Both the position numbers and the translations under genes were made by a program. Of a DNA stretch of 64,000 nucleotides, positions 22,857-35,212 are shown piece by piece (position 1 is the stretch's first letter; the number at the start of each line of letters is the position of its first letter). The notes beneath the pieces are model-generated. The model was not told where the DNA came from, made no database searches, and saw nothing but the letters and a program-made list of their open reading frames with translations. The DNA comes from Hygrophila difformis (lineage: Eukaryota > Streptophyta > Magnoliopsida > Lamiales > Acanthaceae). The DNA lies in NCBI GenBank assembly GCA_030278955.1, contig JAOANR010000014.1, positions 39,135,453 to 39,199,452 of the forward strand, in the 5' to 3' direction.

Positions 22857-23430
22857 TCTTTGTCGCGATACCATAAGTTTTGTCGCGGTCCGAGGTCCGC
22901 GACATGGGTATCCTGACAAGTTTTTAGAATTTTTGGCAGCATAATGCCTCTTTGTCGCTATGCAAGATTTTGTCGCGGAACGTGGTTCCGCGACAAGAGT
23001 GTTTCGCGACAAAGTGTTTTCAGAAAATTCCTAAGGCATTTGAACCTTTGTCGCTATGCATGGAAAATTTTTGTCGCGGAACGTGGCTCCGCGACAAGGT
23101 GTTCCGCGACAAAGTGTTCAAAGATTAAGGAACATGGCATAATTTTTCTGTCTCAGAATGAGATTTTGTCGCGGAACGTGGTTCCGCGACAAGATGATTC
23201 CGCGACAAAAAGCCATGCAGACAAAATGCAAGAGTTTGGCTCCTTTGTCGCTATGCATGGAAGGTTTTGTCGCGGAACGTGGCTCCGCGACAAGGTATTC
23301 CGCGACAAAGGGTTTTAAATTATGGAGACAAGTGTCTTGAAACACCTTGGTCGCGGAACAACCATTTTGTCGCGGAACGTGGTTCCGCGCCAAAAGGCGG
23401 TTGGCGCCCGAGGTGGTTCAGGACAAAAGT
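22857..23430. repeat. CGCGACAA palindrome cluster 1, element C 3' LTR
   Basis: The basic unit has arms TTGTCGCGGAAC and GTTCCGCGACAA around a 3-base centre GTG. Full or half units recur many times, separated by A/T-rich linkers, some with TTTGTCGCTATGCATGGA. The clearest hairpins are near 22971-22998, 23074-23098, 23166-23192 and 23268-23293. Confidence 0.93.
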
Positions 23431-24121
23431 CAGAAAAAGCAGAAATGAACAGTGGCATGCAAACAGCGTGATCTCACCCTATTTCAGATTAAAAACTATT
23501 CTAAGCTAAAAATAAGCAAGAAATATTCAAAATGAGGAAGAACATGCTTAAACAAAAATAAACAAAGCTGGGCAGAATATTAAAATAAAGCAAGAGTCCT
23601 AATCTAAGGTTTGATCACACATACACACAACATTATCCATAAAATGCTTAACAGTAAACATAAAAAGGCATAATGGGGGTCAAATGACCCCAAAATGAAA
23701 AAGAAAGCATAAATCCATGGGGTGTGAAACCCATTTCATGATTTGGGACACAAATGATGAATGTTTTCCCATATTATTGAAGGGGTGTTGTTAATACCCA
23801 TGATTTGGGTATTACAAACCCTAAAAATAAGAGTTTAGAAACCAAAACATGGTGTAAAGTGGCTATCTAAGTAACTGTGAACAGTAAAAGCACTAAACTA
23901 GACTAAACTAAGAACAAAAATTAAATAATACATGAAAATAAACCTAAACTACTCTACCTAAGGAAGAACTCCTAAGCTTGCCTTCAAGAGAGATCAACAA
24001 AATTCCAATTTTTCCCACTTTTAGCTCATGGGAGACACCTCATATTTATAGAAGTGTAACCCTAAGCCCATGGGCCTTGATTCTAGCCCATTGTGTCTTA
24101 AGACATCACACACATCACAGC

Positions 24122-24370
24122 TTTGTCTCGGAGCATCAAGTTGGTCGCGGAACACACTGCATGTGGCAAGGCTTTTCGACTGGGTCTTGTGTCTCTAATA
24201 GGGTGTCTTGGTCGCGGAGTCATGCCCTTGTCGCGGAGCATGCCATCGCGACAAAGGTCATCGCGACAAGGGCTTGGCCGGTTTTCTTCTTCATCTGGGC
24301 TGCTTGGTCGCGGAACCCTCCTCTGTCGCGGAACACTGCATCGCGCCAAAGGGCTTCCGCGACAAAGGCC
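24122..24370. repeat. CGCGACAA palindrome cluster 2, element C 3' LTR
   Basis: Half units such as GGTCGCGGA, TTGTCGCGGAGCATG and CATCGCGACAA alternate in both orientations. This is a second, looser cluster near the start of the LTR in element orientation. Confidence 0.88.
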
Positions 24371-24670
24371 TTCCTGGGCCTGCTGGATTGGGCCAGATGG
24401 GCCGAAAATATTCTTTTTGTGGGCTTTTCTATCTTTTCCCATCTTTTTGTTTCCTTTTCTTTTTCTCATGTTTTTGGATTTTTCTAACATAAATATGTAA
24501 TAAAATTACATATTTATGTCTTTTTCACACCAGCTTATTATTTTTACAATTATGCATAAATTAGTCCAATTCGACTGCTTTCTTACTTAATGTAAGACCG
24601 GAATGCGATCAAATGCCCGTTTAAGACACGGAAATGGATTGAAAATAATGGTCATTTCTGGCCATTATCA

Positions 24671-24690
24671 ACATCCTCACATTTAATACT
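24671..24690 (-). other. Element C polypurine tract
   Basis: On the minus strand AAATGTGAGGATGT directly precedes the 3' LTR start TGATAATGG. Similar sequences recur at two internal positions (27076-27090 and 28935-28951). Confidence 0.82.
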
Positions 24691-26340
24691 GATCGTCCCC
24701 GAGCAGTCAGAGTCAATGTTCGTAAGAACACGGACTCTACATATTCAATTCATTTCCGTGGCTTCATAAATCACATCTTTTTGGATTGGGATAAGACAAT
24801 CAAAAACTACAAGTATTAAACTCCCTTGATTGCAGTGTTTAATGAAATGATACTTGCTCACTATATCGGGCCTACAAATCAAACATTATTATTAATCCTT
24901 CATGAACATCATGTTTGAAAGATGCAAAGGTTAAAAATCAGAATCAATGGATGACATGAACACGTTTAATGAAACAGAGCCTCACATACAAGAGAATCGG
25001 AGAATTCACTCACTCTCAATTGGGGTTTAATCATGAACGCTCAAAATCGAATTTAATTAAATTATCCCATAAGCTCGCAATCAGACTAACTCGCCACCGG
25101 CTCATTTCTTCAAATCGAGATCACGAGGTCTTATTCGAGGGTTATAACGGGGCATACGGTTGTAACATTAGGTGGGAAAAGGGAATTATTGGGCTAAGAA
25201 GTGGCAAGAATTAATTCTATCATAACTTGGCATTTTTTATTTAAAATTTATGATCATCATTGTTTCTTTCTTTTTGATTTTCTTTTGCATGACATTAGAC
25301 TATTGTCTAATTGCTTGTCATTCGCAATTTATTTGTGTTGAATGAAACTCAACATTTTTTCTCTTTTTTTTTTTTTTTTGAATCGGCTTATGAGATACCG
25401 ATTGATATGGATTGATGATCATAAGTTTAATGCCTTTGATAGAATTTATCCTTGCACACTTGGGTTTGAAATTTTTTTTTGGTCTTTTTATAAGGCTAGG
25501 AATAATGTGGAGGGCTTCAAAGAAAAATTAGGCTTATAGGCTCAAATTGGTTAATCCTAAAGGGAAAAATATTTTTGGGTTTGGATTTCAAAAGAAGGCC
25601 AAAAATTTAGGTTTTTCTAAGTGCCTCGATCATATGCTCGATTTCGGGAATATGGCATGGTCTTGAATCGGTCCCAATTGCAAGTTCTAGTTTCCTTTAA
25701 TCAAAATGATTCGCACATCAAAGAAAATGAATGAGTAAAAGTGACTCATGGCTCAAATCTCACAAGGTTGGATTGATTCATGTCATACAATATTCTCAAA
25801 TCTAATCAAAGCTTAATTCTAACAATTTATTCAATCGAAATCTCTAACATGCAGATTTATTACCCAATAAGCTGATCGCATCATTAAATTTTTATAGCTC
25901 AAAACCTCAGGAATTCATGTCATGCATATTCTCAATTATATTATCCCAATTTAAAAGTTTGAAAATTTAATCACAAGCTTAAATTCAACATGTGAATTTA
26001 GAGCAAGCTTATGCATATTTTTGCTGGTTATCTAATTTAAAGCAGTAAAGAGGCACTGCTGACATACTAAGTATGTCAACAGCATATTTTTGGTCTGACA
26101 GTCACTTATTCATCTCGGACTGCACAGACATCTTTTTCAAAAGGAAAGCAAGTAAAGATCTGTTCAGTGGTCTCAAAAACTGAGTCCCAATTTAGGGAAA
26201 GCAGTGAATACATCCGAGGCAAGGAATTCTCGTGCAGTTGGTACAAACCTGCACACACAAAAGAGGAATCCCTTGCAGATTACTACTACTAAAACGGAAA
26301 TGAAACAAAGCAGAATAGACTGGGATTCATCTTCCTTTCT
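24691..26340 (-). other. Element C, 3' non-coding region behind the F-box-like segment
   Basis: Very AT-rich. No frame resembles a known protein. An inverted repeat TGACATACTTAGTATGTCA-like structure lies near 26062-26081. A poly-T run of about 18 is at 25361-25379. This is probably the 3' untranslated part of the element transcript. Confidence 0.65.
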
Positions 26341-27004
26341 TCAGAACAGATATCTGGCCCAGTGGATGTAACTGGTCAACTCACACCGCAGACACCAGCC
26401 ATTATGGTTCATCATGGGCTCGTGCCTCCTTGGACAGTAGACTCTGTCTCCTTGATCAGCCCATAGGTATGGAGTGTCTGGGTCGTCCGTCATCTATCCG
26501 AGGACGTTGGTAGACGTGTACTGAAGAATTGACCGATCTGTTACCATTCTTTCGATCATTCCGATCCCTTGTTCAACTTGCCTTTCATCCGTTTTACTCA
26601 TAAGCATCAGTCCCCGGGTGAAGATCGATGCCTTATGGTTGTCCTCAATTCCTGGGCGCAGCAGTTCACAGGCTTGCTCCTCATTCCCTTCTGCAAATGC
26701 CATTAGTGCGGGAATGATCTGGAGGTTGAAATTTCCTGCCGCTGTGCATGTTTGCAGGAATCTCTCCTTCTGCCAACGGATTCTCTCTTGCCCTCTCTTC
26801 ACAGTGGAGGAGTCAACCTCGCATCGCTTGTATACGATGGCAAGGTTCCCAGCATCCCTGAGCTTTTTGCATATCCGTTGTGCGGCAAACACCTCCCTGA
26901 TTTCATCCTCTCCTATCCGGGAGAGAATTTCACCAAGGAGTTCGAGCGGTAGGTCCAGCAACTTGGTTCCTTCTGGTGCAGGATCTGGAATGGGAGGATT
27001 ACCC
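26341..27004 (-). pseudogene. F-box/Sel1-like gene segment carried by element C
   Basis: The frame reads GNPPIPDPAPEGTKLLDLPL and then an F-box, LELLGEILSRIGEDEI followed by RICKKLRDAGNLAIVYKRC. After it come helical repeat-like segments (FLQTCTAAGNFNLQIIPALM, EEQACELLRPGIEDNHKASI) resembling plant F-box proteins of the At2g35280 type. Those are substrate adaptors of SCF ubiquitin ligases. There is no ATG in frame before the F-box. The frame opens directly behind a good splice acceptor, TTTCTTATCTTTTCAG (AG at 27006-27005), which implies a spliced RNA. A TAG at 26496-26494 ends the F-box frame, but the same frame stays open for 50 more codons, with Cys/His/Trp residues (YCPRRHEPM, WCLRCEL), to a TGA at 26343-26341. 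Either the protein ends at the TAG or this is one recent nonsense mutation. The family name is from memory. Confidence 0.72.
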
Positions 27005-29090
27005 CTGAAAAGATAAGAAATGATGAATCCAAATTTTTATGCAATTTTCAGAAATTATTCAAGTTCAGAAACCAACATCCTCACATTTAGAGCTTTGCTC
27101 TAGATGTGAGATTATTAAATTTCTGACTTGAATTTTGATTTAAAGCACTTGTAAACAATATTTGGTTTTAAATGGGCTAAGGAGCCCAAAATAAAATTGG
27201 CCATTGGGCCTAAAATCTTTTTAATGGGCCATTGGGCCTATAAATTTTCAATTTATTAAACAAGTCCGAGACACTTGTTGGAAGTGGAATGAAATGGATA
27301 GATGGAAATGGAATGCTCGAATATTGGAATGTGCAATGGAGACGTGGCGGAACGGATCTGCTATTTCTGGATAGCTTGGACTGTTTGGACAGTTAGAGCA
27401 TCCAAAAATTTTGCAAACACTGTTTTTAATTTAAAAATGGTTGACTTGTTTTATTTAATAAAAGTGGGATGTGAGTGGTCCCATTTTTGATTTTTGGAAA
27501 TGATAGCAGTTGGGTGACAAAAATACTGTTATTTTACTCACACTGGTGTCCCATTGGGAACAAAAGGCTCAAGTCAAACATTAAACAAAAATAACTCTTT
27601 TTGTCTTTTTCTAAAAGGTTGCTTTTATTAAAAGTGGAAGCTTCCCATTGGGTGTTTGTACTATGTTTCCATAAACAAACAAACATTTATTCCCATGAGA
27701 TTTCTAACATGGGAACAAATGTGCCCAAAGAGATCTTACCTCTTTTATTACACCCACTCAACACTGTGCAAGTCACATCAAAATCAATCAAACCAATAAC
27801 ATCAAGATATTCAAAACAATACCCAAATGTTCATCAGTTTGTTCTTTCCAGTTTTAAAACCTCAAAATCTTTAAACCATTACCAGTTTCAAAATGGGGTT
27901 TCAAATGTTTCAAAATGGTGCTCATAACCGAGAGCACTCAAAAACCTCCAAAAATCTAAAGTTAAACGTGCGCATTCACCACAGCACACCAAGAACACAA
28001 CAAAATGAAAACAAAATAAAGGGTCCGAATGGGTGTTATGAACATGGCGAAAACAGGGTTTACCCTCTCCTCCTTGGCTCGGGTCTAGGCACGGGTCCAA
28101 GATTGGGAAGGAGTCCATGAAATCGGTCCATAGTTTCCCCTTGAGAAATGGAGTGCAAGATTGCGAAGAACACGTGGTGTTCGTTCGGATGAGAGAAAAA
28201 TGGGGGAAAGAAGATGAAGAAGTTGGAGGAAGTTCAAATGACAAGTGAGGGTGAGAAGAAACTGGAGGGGGTGGGGGGTATAAATACTTGAACTTTTGTC
28301 GCGGAACAAGGTTCCGCGACAAGGCATGGCGACATCAGAGAGGTCGCGGAGTCGAGGGTTGGGCGCGGAGTCATGCTCCGCGACAAGGCCATCGCGACAA
28401 AGCTCAGTATGGAGACAAGGTCAACGCAGGTTGTGTCGCGGAGCAGGGCTTGGTCGCGGAGTCACGCTCCGCGACAAAGTGCATCGCGACAACCAACGGG
28501 GAAGGGTTAAGAACAAAAGAGGGTTTGTCGCGGAATAGGGCCTGGTCGCTATGCATGACATCGCGACAAAGGACCTTCCGCGACAAAGAATTTTGAATTT
28601 TCAAATTTCTTGGACTGGGCCTGAGTGTGATGTTGGGCCTGAGTCCATTTTATTTGATTTGAGCTGAATAAATTCAGTCCAAATAAATTCAAAATGCTGG
28701 GCTGAAAATTAAACAATCCACTTGCATAAAATTAGGTTGGGTCAGTTCCATTTATCTGTGAATTTTATTCCGGGTATTGAATTTCTTCAAATTCCGAGAG
28801 CGTTTTCTCAGACTTATGGGACTAATCCAACCAAGAACCTGGTTTTCCATGTTACTTTTTTCTGCTCCTCTTTTTGGTGGTTCCGAACTTCTGCAAGACA
28901 GATGAATGAAACGCATTAGATTTTCTCCAAATATCAACATCCTCACATTTAGAGTCTTAGTACTCTAAATGTTCAATTGATCCTTGGGTACTTCATTGTC
29001 GTGAAACAAATACTATAAATATATACTATATATATATATATACTATATATATATATAAACTGAAATTTTTGTGTTTTTAAATGCTGTTTC
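27005..29090 (-). other. Element C non-coding region between pol and the F-box-like segment
   Basis: About 2.1 kb without a convincing gene. It contains two hairpins next to polypurine-tract-like sequences (27076-27103 and 28935-28970), a third cluster of CGCGACAA palindromes (28290-28595) and a TATATA run at 29018-29057 just behind the gag-pol stop. The branch point and acceptor for the F-box-like segment must lie at its left end. Confidence 0.75.
28290..28595. repeat. CGCGACAA palindrome cluster 3, interior of element C
   Basis: Units such as TTTTGTCGCGGAACAAGG facing TTCCGCGACAAGG, GGTCGCGGAGTCACGCTCCG and CATCGCGACAA repeat as in the LTRs. The shared TCGCTATGCATG word links it to the LTR clusters. 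Confidence 0.92.
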
Positions 29091-32000
29091 TTATTGAATG
29101 TAAGCCGGGTCTGCCACTGCTTGGCTTTCTTTCTCCGGATCGAACTGTCCGATATACTCCTTCAATCGTTGTCCATTCACCACTATATCGCCCCTATCAG
29201 TTCGAATCCTGACAGCTCCATTTTTGAACACCTCTAGTACTTCATGTGGTCTTTCCCATCTAGATTTGAGCTTTCCGGGGAACAGCTTCAACCTAGTATT
29301 GAACAATAACACATGTTGACCAACATAGAAATACTTAGGTTTGATCCGGCGATCGTGCAACTTCTGGGTCCGCTCCTTGTAAATTCGAGAGCTTTCATAA
29401 GCTTGCGCTCGTATTTCCTCAATTTCATTGAGGTCCAACTTACGTTTGCTCTGAGCAACTTTCGGATCGTAGTTAAGCGTTTTAACGGCCCAGTAAGCTT
29501 TATGCTCTAGCTCTACAGGCAAATGACAGGCTTTTCCAAAGACCAGCCTGTATGGAGACATCCCGATGGGAGTCTTATATGCTGTGCGGTACGCCCATAG
29601 AGCGTCATTGAGCTTACGTGCCCAATCCTTACGGGTTATCCCGACAGTGGCTTCGAGTATATGTTTGATTTCGCGATTGGATACTTCGACTTGACCACTA
29701 GTCTGAGGATGGTAAGGCGTGCCTATCTTATGGAGGATCCCATTTTTACTCATTAAAGTTTCAAAACCTTTATTAATAAAGTGTGTTCCTCCATCAGATA
29801 TCACCACCCTAGGTACGCCAAATCGACTGAAAATGTTGTTCTTGAGGAACTTGATGACTTGGCTACCATCATTGGTCGGTAATGCGACAGCCTCGACCCA
29901 TTTGGATACGTAATCGACAGCTACCAAGATATAGTAGTTTCCACCAGATGGTGGAAACGGTCCCATGAAGTCAATGCCCCATACATCAAAGATCTCAAGA
30001 GTGAGAATCCCTTTTTGGGGCATCTCATCCCTCTTGGAGATGTTTCCTAATCTTTGGCATCTGTCACAGCCTTTCACAAATGTCCTGCAATCCTCATAGA
30101 TGTGAGGCCAATAAAATCCACATTCGAGGACCTTGTGGGCCGTTCGAGCGGGACCATGGTGACCTCCATATTCTGATTCATGGCATTTTCTGACAATTTG
30201 ATAGGCTTCATGCTCGGTCACACATCGCCTGATTATTGAATCAGGGCAGTGTTTGAAGAGATAAGGTTCTTCCCAGAAGTAACTTAATACGTCTCGTTTG
30301 AACTTATTCCTCTGATGATAGTTCGAAAACTGTGGGGTTATTCCGCACGCCAAGAAGTTAGCGATGTCGGAAAACCATGGACAGGCTTGATTATGCAGAT
30401 GCAATGCGAACAACTGTTCGTCCGGAAACTCTTCATTAACGGCTTTTTCCTTTTTGTCATTATCTAATCGAGATAAGTGGTCAGCAGCACCATTATCTCG
30501 ACCTCGCCTATCTTTTATTATGATGTCGAATTCTTGCAACAGAAGTACCCACCTGATTAACCGAGGTTTTGCATCTTGTTTGCTAAACAAGTATCTCAAT
30601 GCTGTATGATCGGTGTACACTATGGTCTTCGTAACTATCAGATACTGTCTGAACTTGTCAAACGCGAAGACTACAGCATACATCTCTTTCTCCGTTGTGG
30701 TGTAGTTAACTTGGGCTTCATTCAGGGCATGACTTGCGTAATGAATTACGCAGTGTCTCCCATCCTTATGTTGTCCAAGAACTGCGCCTACGGCGAGACC
30801 ACTAGCATCGCACATTACCTCGAAAGGCAGTGACCAATCGGGTGGTTGCACTATTGGTGCAGAAACCAACATCTTCTTGAGCGTGTCAAAGGCTTGGACA
30901 CACGCTTCGTTTATTAAGAAAGGATTTTCTTTACAAAGCAGATTAGTGAGCGGCTTGGCAATTTTAGAGAAATCTTTAATGAATCGCCGGTAAAAACCGG
31001 CATGCCCTAAGAAGCTCCTAACTGATTTGATCGAGTTAGGAAGAGGGAGATTGGAAATGATGGAAACTTTGGCTGGATCAACTTCAATGCCTGCACGAGA
31101 AATGCGATGACCTAACACTATGCCCTCGGTGACCATAAAATGGCACTTTTCCCAATTTAAAACCAAGTTAGTGTCCTCACACCTCTTTAAAATCTTAGCA
31201 AGATTGGTCAAACAATCTTCGAACGTATCTCCATACACAGAGAAGTCATCCATGAAAACTTCAATGCATTTTTCGATAAATTCGGAGAAAATAGACATCA
31301 TGCATCTTTGAAAAGTAGCAGGTGCATTGCACAAACCAAAAGGCATCCGTCGATAGGCAAAAGTGCCGTACGGGCAAGTAAAAGTGGTTTTATCATGGTC
31401 TTCACTGGAAATAACAATCTGATTATAACCAGAATAACCATCCAAAAAGCAATAAAACTCTCTCCCTGCCAACCTCTCGAGCATCTGATCAATGAATGGC
31501 AATGGAAAATGGTCCTTGCGTGTGGCCTCGTTCAGCTTCCGGTAGTCGATACAAACTCTCCATCCGGTTACTGGCCTGGTTGCAACCTCTTCTCCTTGCT
31601 CATTCTTGGTTATGCACATCCCTCCTCGTTTGGGTACGACCTGCACTGGGCTAACCCATTTGCTATCAGAGATAGGATAGATTATACCAGCATCTAAGAG
31701 CTTGATAACTTCTTTCCTTACCACTTCTTGCATAAGGGGATTTAATCGCCTCTGAGGTTGACGAGAGGGTTTAAACTCTTCTTCCATTAGAATCCTGTGC
31801 ATGCAAATAGACGGGCTTATTCCTTTTATATCAGAAATGGTCCAACCTATTGCATGTACATGTTTCTTAAGAACGACCACCAGAGCATTTTCTTGCTCTT
31901 GGGAGAGCTTAACCGAAACAATCACAGGTAACTTTTTATGTTCTGCGAGAAACGCATACTTGAGATGATCGGGTAATGTTTTAAGTTCAAGCTCTGGTGG

Positions 32001-35000
32001 GCATTCAACGGAGGGGAGTAGTTTGCGAGAAATGGGTAGTGGGAGAACAGATTTACCTTCGGGATCCTCAATCAGTACAGGATCCTCTTCTTCCTCTTGG
32101 TTGGCGTCATCATGGAATTCGATGCCGTCAAACTCCTTCAGATCCCCTGTTTCGGGATCGGCAAAGTGAACGGCTTTGCATCCTTTGTGCTCCACGCCGG
32201 CAGGCTTCAGTACCTGCTTTGATGGTTCATCCAGCATCATTTCACAATCAAGTTCAGAGTCAAGCTCTTCCCTAACTATTACATTTTCAAAAGAAAAACA
32301 AGAACTGTCATTCGGAAATTTCTGCAATTTCTCCATATCAAAGATGATCTCCTCGCCATCGACCCTTAAGGTGACTTTTCCGGATTTAGCGTCAATCAGT
32401 GCACCACCAGTGGCTAGAAATGGGCGTCCAAGGATAAGCGGCATTTCAGAATCCTCTTCAATTTCTAGGACGATGAAGTCGACCGGGAAAAGAACCTGCC
32501 CGGTTTTGACCACAACATCCTTAAGGATTCCTACGGGCTGAGTGATCGATCTGTCTGCAAGTTGTAGTCTCATCTTGATCGGTTGAATTTCTCCAAGCTT
32601 AAGACAAACAGCCATAGCTAGTGGCATCACATTGATGCTTGATCCTAAATCACAGAGCCCCATACTCACTTTGGCCTTTCCGAATTGTACTGGAAGTGTG
32701 CAACATCCGGGGTCCTCTTTCTTTTCAGGCATTCTCCTCTGAACGATGGCACTGCATGTGCTGTTGAGAATAATTACCTCTTCCTGCTCAACCTGCCTTT
32801 TTCCTGAAATCAATTCTTTCAAGAACTTAGCATAGATGGGCATTTCGGAAATCATTTCTGTGAGAGGAATGGTTATCTCTACAGACTTTAATCGTTGCAG
32901 AAATTTCTTGAATTTAAGATCATGTTCTTTATTTTTAAGACGCGCAGGATAAGGAATCCTGGGCATATACTTGTTATTAGCAATTTTTGGTGGTGAAGGG
33001 AAGGAAGTTATACCTTCACCTGTACCCTTATCTGCTTCAGCCGTTTCAGGCGCAGCTTCAGTCTGCAATTCGGCTGTCTCTTTTTCCGCTTCGTTCTCAT
33101 TATCAGCTTCCTTACCAGCATTGTCAACAATATCATCTTCCTCACATTCTGTTCCAGTATCTGCTCCCTTTGGTCCAGCTAGTACTCTCCCAGATTTCAA
33201 GGTTATTGCCTTGCATTGCGGGTTCTTTTCCGCAGTACTTGGCAATGTTCCTTTGTCCCTTTTCTGCATCTCATTAGCCATCTGTGTAACTTGGGTCTCC
33301 ACATTTCTGATGGAGGCCTGCAGTTGATTGTTGATCTCTTTCTGACTAGTGATGAAATCAGTCATCAAATTCTCAAGCCTTGAAGGAGGCTTTTGATTCT
33401 GATTCTGATTTTGATTCTGATTCTGATTCCACTGGCCTTGGTTTGGAACAAACTGAGGTTGGAAACTCTGATTAGGCTGAAAGTTCTGGAAATTCTGAGG
33501 TGGCCTCTGCTGGATTTGAGGTTGGAAACCTGGATTCTGGAAATGTTGGCCCCTGTTCTGATTGAATCCTTGATTCTGCTGAGGGTTGAACTGTTGTTGC
33601 TGTGGCTTGTTCAAGAGATGTGAATTCAAGGCGTTGTTGTTTGAGTAAGACAAATTCGGGTGTCTATTTGGAAAAGCTTCTGCATAGTTACAGCTCTCAG
33701 CTGTGATTTGCTCGCATGTGTCAGTTGCATGAGCACCTTGACATAGTCCACAGATCACATCAGTTTGCTGTCCCTGAGCAGAACTTCCAACTCCTTGATT
33801 TACAGATAACGCTGCCACTTGCTCTTGAAGCTTTTCAATGTCTGACTTTTCTACTGTACCTACAGCACATAAACTACGAGGGGGAGTGAGGTTACCATCA
33901 TCAGTTAGAACAGAACGGTTTACACTCATGGCTTCAATCTTTGCCCAGGCTTGGTCCATCGGTATGTAAAGCAAATGTTGACCACCAGCAGCATCGAGCA
34001 TGGATTTCCATGCTGGGGTCAGACCACTGTAGAACTTTCTTAATCTCTCCCAGTCATGGAAACCATGTTGCGGACACTTTCTGAGTAGGTTGAAGAATCT
34101 TTCCTTTGCATCATACAAGGACTCGTCTGGTTTCATTTTGAACTCCGCAATTTTGGAGCGGCATTCATCCACCTTGGACTCCGGGAAGTATTTTGCTGGG
34201 AAGTTTCTGATCACATCTTCCCATGTAGACTTCTGATTTACGGGCAGTGACTTGTACCATGTTCGTGCTCCGCTTGTCAGAGAGAAGGGAAATAGCCTTA
34301 GTCGAATAGTGTTTGCGGGTACATCACGATTTTTGATCGTGTCACACAATTCTAGGAAGGTTTGCAGGTGATCATGGGGGTCTTCATGGCTTGCTCCGGC
34401 AAATTGGTTGCTCTGGACTAGATTGATTAGGGCCGGTTTCAGTTCGAAGTTCCTGGCCAAGAATGGAGCTTGTCCAGGAATGTTCAGATATGGCTCTAAA
34501 ATCGGCTGCATGTAATCAGCAGCAGCTGCTGCTTGATGATTGTTCTCAGGCCCGCCTTGGTACTGCTGTGGGTAGTAGTTCTGAGGCATGAAATAGTTCC
34601 TCGGATCATTGAAATCATTCGGATTCGGGGGATTCTGATGGGGGTTGTGGTATTGCTGATTTTGCTGGTTTTGGAAATTTTGCTGATTTGGTTGGTTCTG
34701 GTTGTTTGGTGGGTTTTGGTTCGGATTGGGAGGGGGTGCCTCGAAGTGTTGCTGCTCCATGTTTGGTGGGTTCCCACCTCCTTGTATGATCTGGGGAGGG
34801 GGATCATCCAATTCATCGTTATCAGCATCTTCGGGGTCTTCCTCAATGTTGTGAAGTGGGGGATTGGGTTGAATGATTGGTGGGATGTCAGGGTTTGCCA
34901 TCTCGGAAATATCGCTGCTGGTGCTTGGCGAAAGTAGTGCCTGTCGTTCCCGTTCCCTTCTTCGTTTAGTCTCCGCCCTAAGACATCGAGCTGTCTTTTC

Positions 35001-35051
35001 TATCTCTGAATTAAACGGGATTTCGGCTGGCGTCTGCTTCCTCCTTTGCAT
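29091..35051 (-). CDS. gag-pol: Element C gag-pol polyprotein, intact (1986 aa)
   Basis: This is one uninterrupted frame from ATG 35051. The N-terminus is basic, then rich in Asn, Gln and Pro. The gag core (about residues 190-400) has [18 protein letters not shown] and [17 protein letters not shown], typical of Athila-like gag. A CX2CX3HX4C knuckle, [13 protein letters not shown], follows, and then Gln/Asn repeats. The protease is [11 protein letters not shown] near residue 803. The reverse transcriptase has [20 protein letters not shown] (about 1168) and the catalytic FMDDFSVYG (about 1268). RNase H has [14 protein letters not shown] (about 1418) and [11 protein letters not shown]. The integrase has an HHCC zinc domain (about 1630-1665) and an intact triad in [16 protein letters not shown] and [11 protein letters not shown] (about 1690, 1752 and 1788). 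All key residues are present. No chromodomain is seen, as expected outside chromoviruses. It is plausibly functional. Confidence 0.96.
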   Translation of the reverse strand: MQRRKQTPAEIPFNSEIEKTARCLRAETKRRRERERQALLSPSTSSDISEMANPDIPPIIQPNPPLHNIEEDPEDADNDELDDPPPQIIQGGGNPPNMEQQHFEAPPPNPNQNPPNNQNQPNQQNFQNQQNQQYHNPHQNPPNPNDFNDPRNYFMPQNYYPQQYQGGPENNHQAAAAADYMQPILEPYLNIPGQAPFLARNFELKPALINLVQSNQFAGASHEDPHDHLQTFLELCDTIKNRDVPANTIRLRLFPFSLTSGARTWYKSLPVNQKSTWEDVIRNFPAKYFPESKVDECRSKIAEFKMKPDESLYDAKERFFNLLRKCPQHGFHDWERLRKFYSGLTPAWKSMLDAAGGQHLLYIPMDQAWAKIEAMSVNRSVLTDDGNLTPPRSLCAVGTVEKSDIEKLQEQVAALSVNQGVGSSAQGQQTDVICGLCQGAHATDTCEQITAESCNYAEAFPNRHPNLSYSNNNALNSHLLNKPQQQQFNPQQNQGFNQNRGQHFQNPGFQPQIQQRPPQNFQNFQPNQSFQPQFVPNQGQWNQNQNQNQNQNQKPPSRLENLMTDFITSQKEINNQLQASIRNVETQVTQMANEMQKRDKGTLPSTAEKNPQCKAITLKSGRVLAGPKGADTGTECEEDDIVDNAGKEADNENEAEKETAELQTEAAPETAEADKGTGEGITSFPSPPKIANNKYMPRIPYPARLKNKEHDLKFKKFLQRLKSVEITIPLTEMISEMPIYAKFLKELISGKRQVEQEEVIILNSTCSAIVQRRMPEKKEDPGCCTLPVQFGKAKVSMGLCDLGSSINVMPLAMAVCLKLGEIQPIKMRLQLADRSITQPVGILKDVVVKTGQVLFPVDFIVLEIEEDSEMPLILGRPFLATGGALIDAKSGKVTLRVDGEEIIFDMEKLQKFPNDSSCFSFENVIVREELDSELDCEMMLDEPSKQVLKPAGVEHKGCKAVHFADPETGDLKEFDGIEFHDDANQEEEEDPVLIEDPEGKSVLPLPISRKLLPSVECPPELELKTLPDHLKYAFLAEHKKLPVIVSVKLSQEQENALVVVLKKHVHAIGWTISDIKGISPSICMHRILMEEEFKPSRQPQRRLNPLMQEVVRKEVIKLLDAGIIYPISDSKWVSPVQVVPKRGGMCITKNEQGEEVATRPVTGWRVCIDYRKLNEATRKDHFPLPFIDQMLERLAGREFYCFLDGYSGYNQIVISSEDHDKTTFTCPYGTFAYRRMPFGLCNAPATFQRCMMSIFSEFIEKCIEVFMDDFSVYGDTFEDCLTNLAKILKRCEDTNLVLNWEKCHFMVTEGIVLGHRISRAGIEVDPAKVSIISNLPLPNSIKSVRSFLGHAGFYRRFIKDFSKIAKPLTNLLCKENPFLINEACVQAFDTLKKMLVSAPIVQPPDWSLPFEVMCDASGLAVGAVLGQHKDGRHCVIHYASHALNEAQVNYTTTEKEMYAVVFAFDKFRQYLIVTKTIVYTDHTALRYLFSKQDAKPRLIRWVLLLQEFDIIIKDRRGRDNGAADHLSRLDNDKKEKAVNEEFPDEQLFALHLHNQACPWFSDIANFLACGITPQFSNYHQRNKFKRDVLSYFWEEPYLFKHCPDSIIRRCVTEHEAYQIVRKCHESEYGGHHGPARTAHKVLECGFYWPHIYEDCRTFVKGCDRCQRLGNISKRDEMPQKGILTLEIFDVWGIDFMGPFPPSGGNYYILVAVDYVSKWVEAVALPTNDGSQVIKFLKNNIFSRFGVPRVVISDGGTHFINKGFETLMSKNGILHKIGTPYHPQTSGQVEVSNREIKHILEATVGITRKDWARKLNDALWAYRTAYKTPIGMSPYRLVFGKACHLPVELEHKAYWAVKTLNYDPKVAQSKRKLDLNEIEEIRAQAYESSRIYKERTQKLHDRRIKPKYFYVGQHVLLFNTRLKLFPGKLKSRWERPHEVLEVFKNGAVRIRTDRGDIVVNGQRLKEYIGQFDPEKESQAVADPAYIQ

Positions 35052-35190
35052 AGAACAACGGCTTCAATAATGACAGTACCTGTACAATCCCCAGGTTAGA
35101 GTTGGTTCTGAAGGTAAATATTTATAATTATATGTATAAGCGAATCTAGGAGCAATGAGGAATGTAATTCTCTAAATAAAACGGCGCTGC
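35052..35190 (-). other. Element C short leader before gag
   Basis: Only about 140 bases separate the primer site from the gag ATG. No frame or clear splice donor was identified with confidence, although a donor is needed if the F-box-like segment is spliced to the leader. Confidence 0.6.
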
Positions 35191-35212
35191 ATCCTCCCCG
35201 GCAACGGCGCCA
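35191..35212 (-). other. Element C primer-binding site (Athila type)
   Basis: On the minus strand TGGCGCCGTTGCCGGGGA follows the LTR end without a spacer. It is the hallmark primer site of Athila-like elements. Confidence 0.93.

Larger units (their letters stand above)
19948..24670 (-). repeat. Element C 3' LTR (4723 bp)
   Basis: On the minus strand it begins TGATAATGGCC at 24670 and ends AAGTTTCA at 19948. At 4.7 kb it is unusually long. It carries two clusters of CGCGACAA palindromes. The many short overlapping frames in it are products of those repeats and appear identically in the other LTR. No gene is supported. Confidence 0.95.

Noticed and set aside
22857..23430. CRISPR-like array of short repeats with spacers
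   Set aside because: The repeats are palindromic half units of varying length with irregular spacing, and they are inside an LTR that occurs twice. No cas gene is near, and the sequence is plant DNA.
23978..24500. Overlapping frames of 94-169 residues at the C LTR (and 39228-39751)
   Set aside because: They arise from CGCGACAA repeats read in different phases. The peptides are repetitive (SRN, RDK, AEH words) and are carried by both LTRs.
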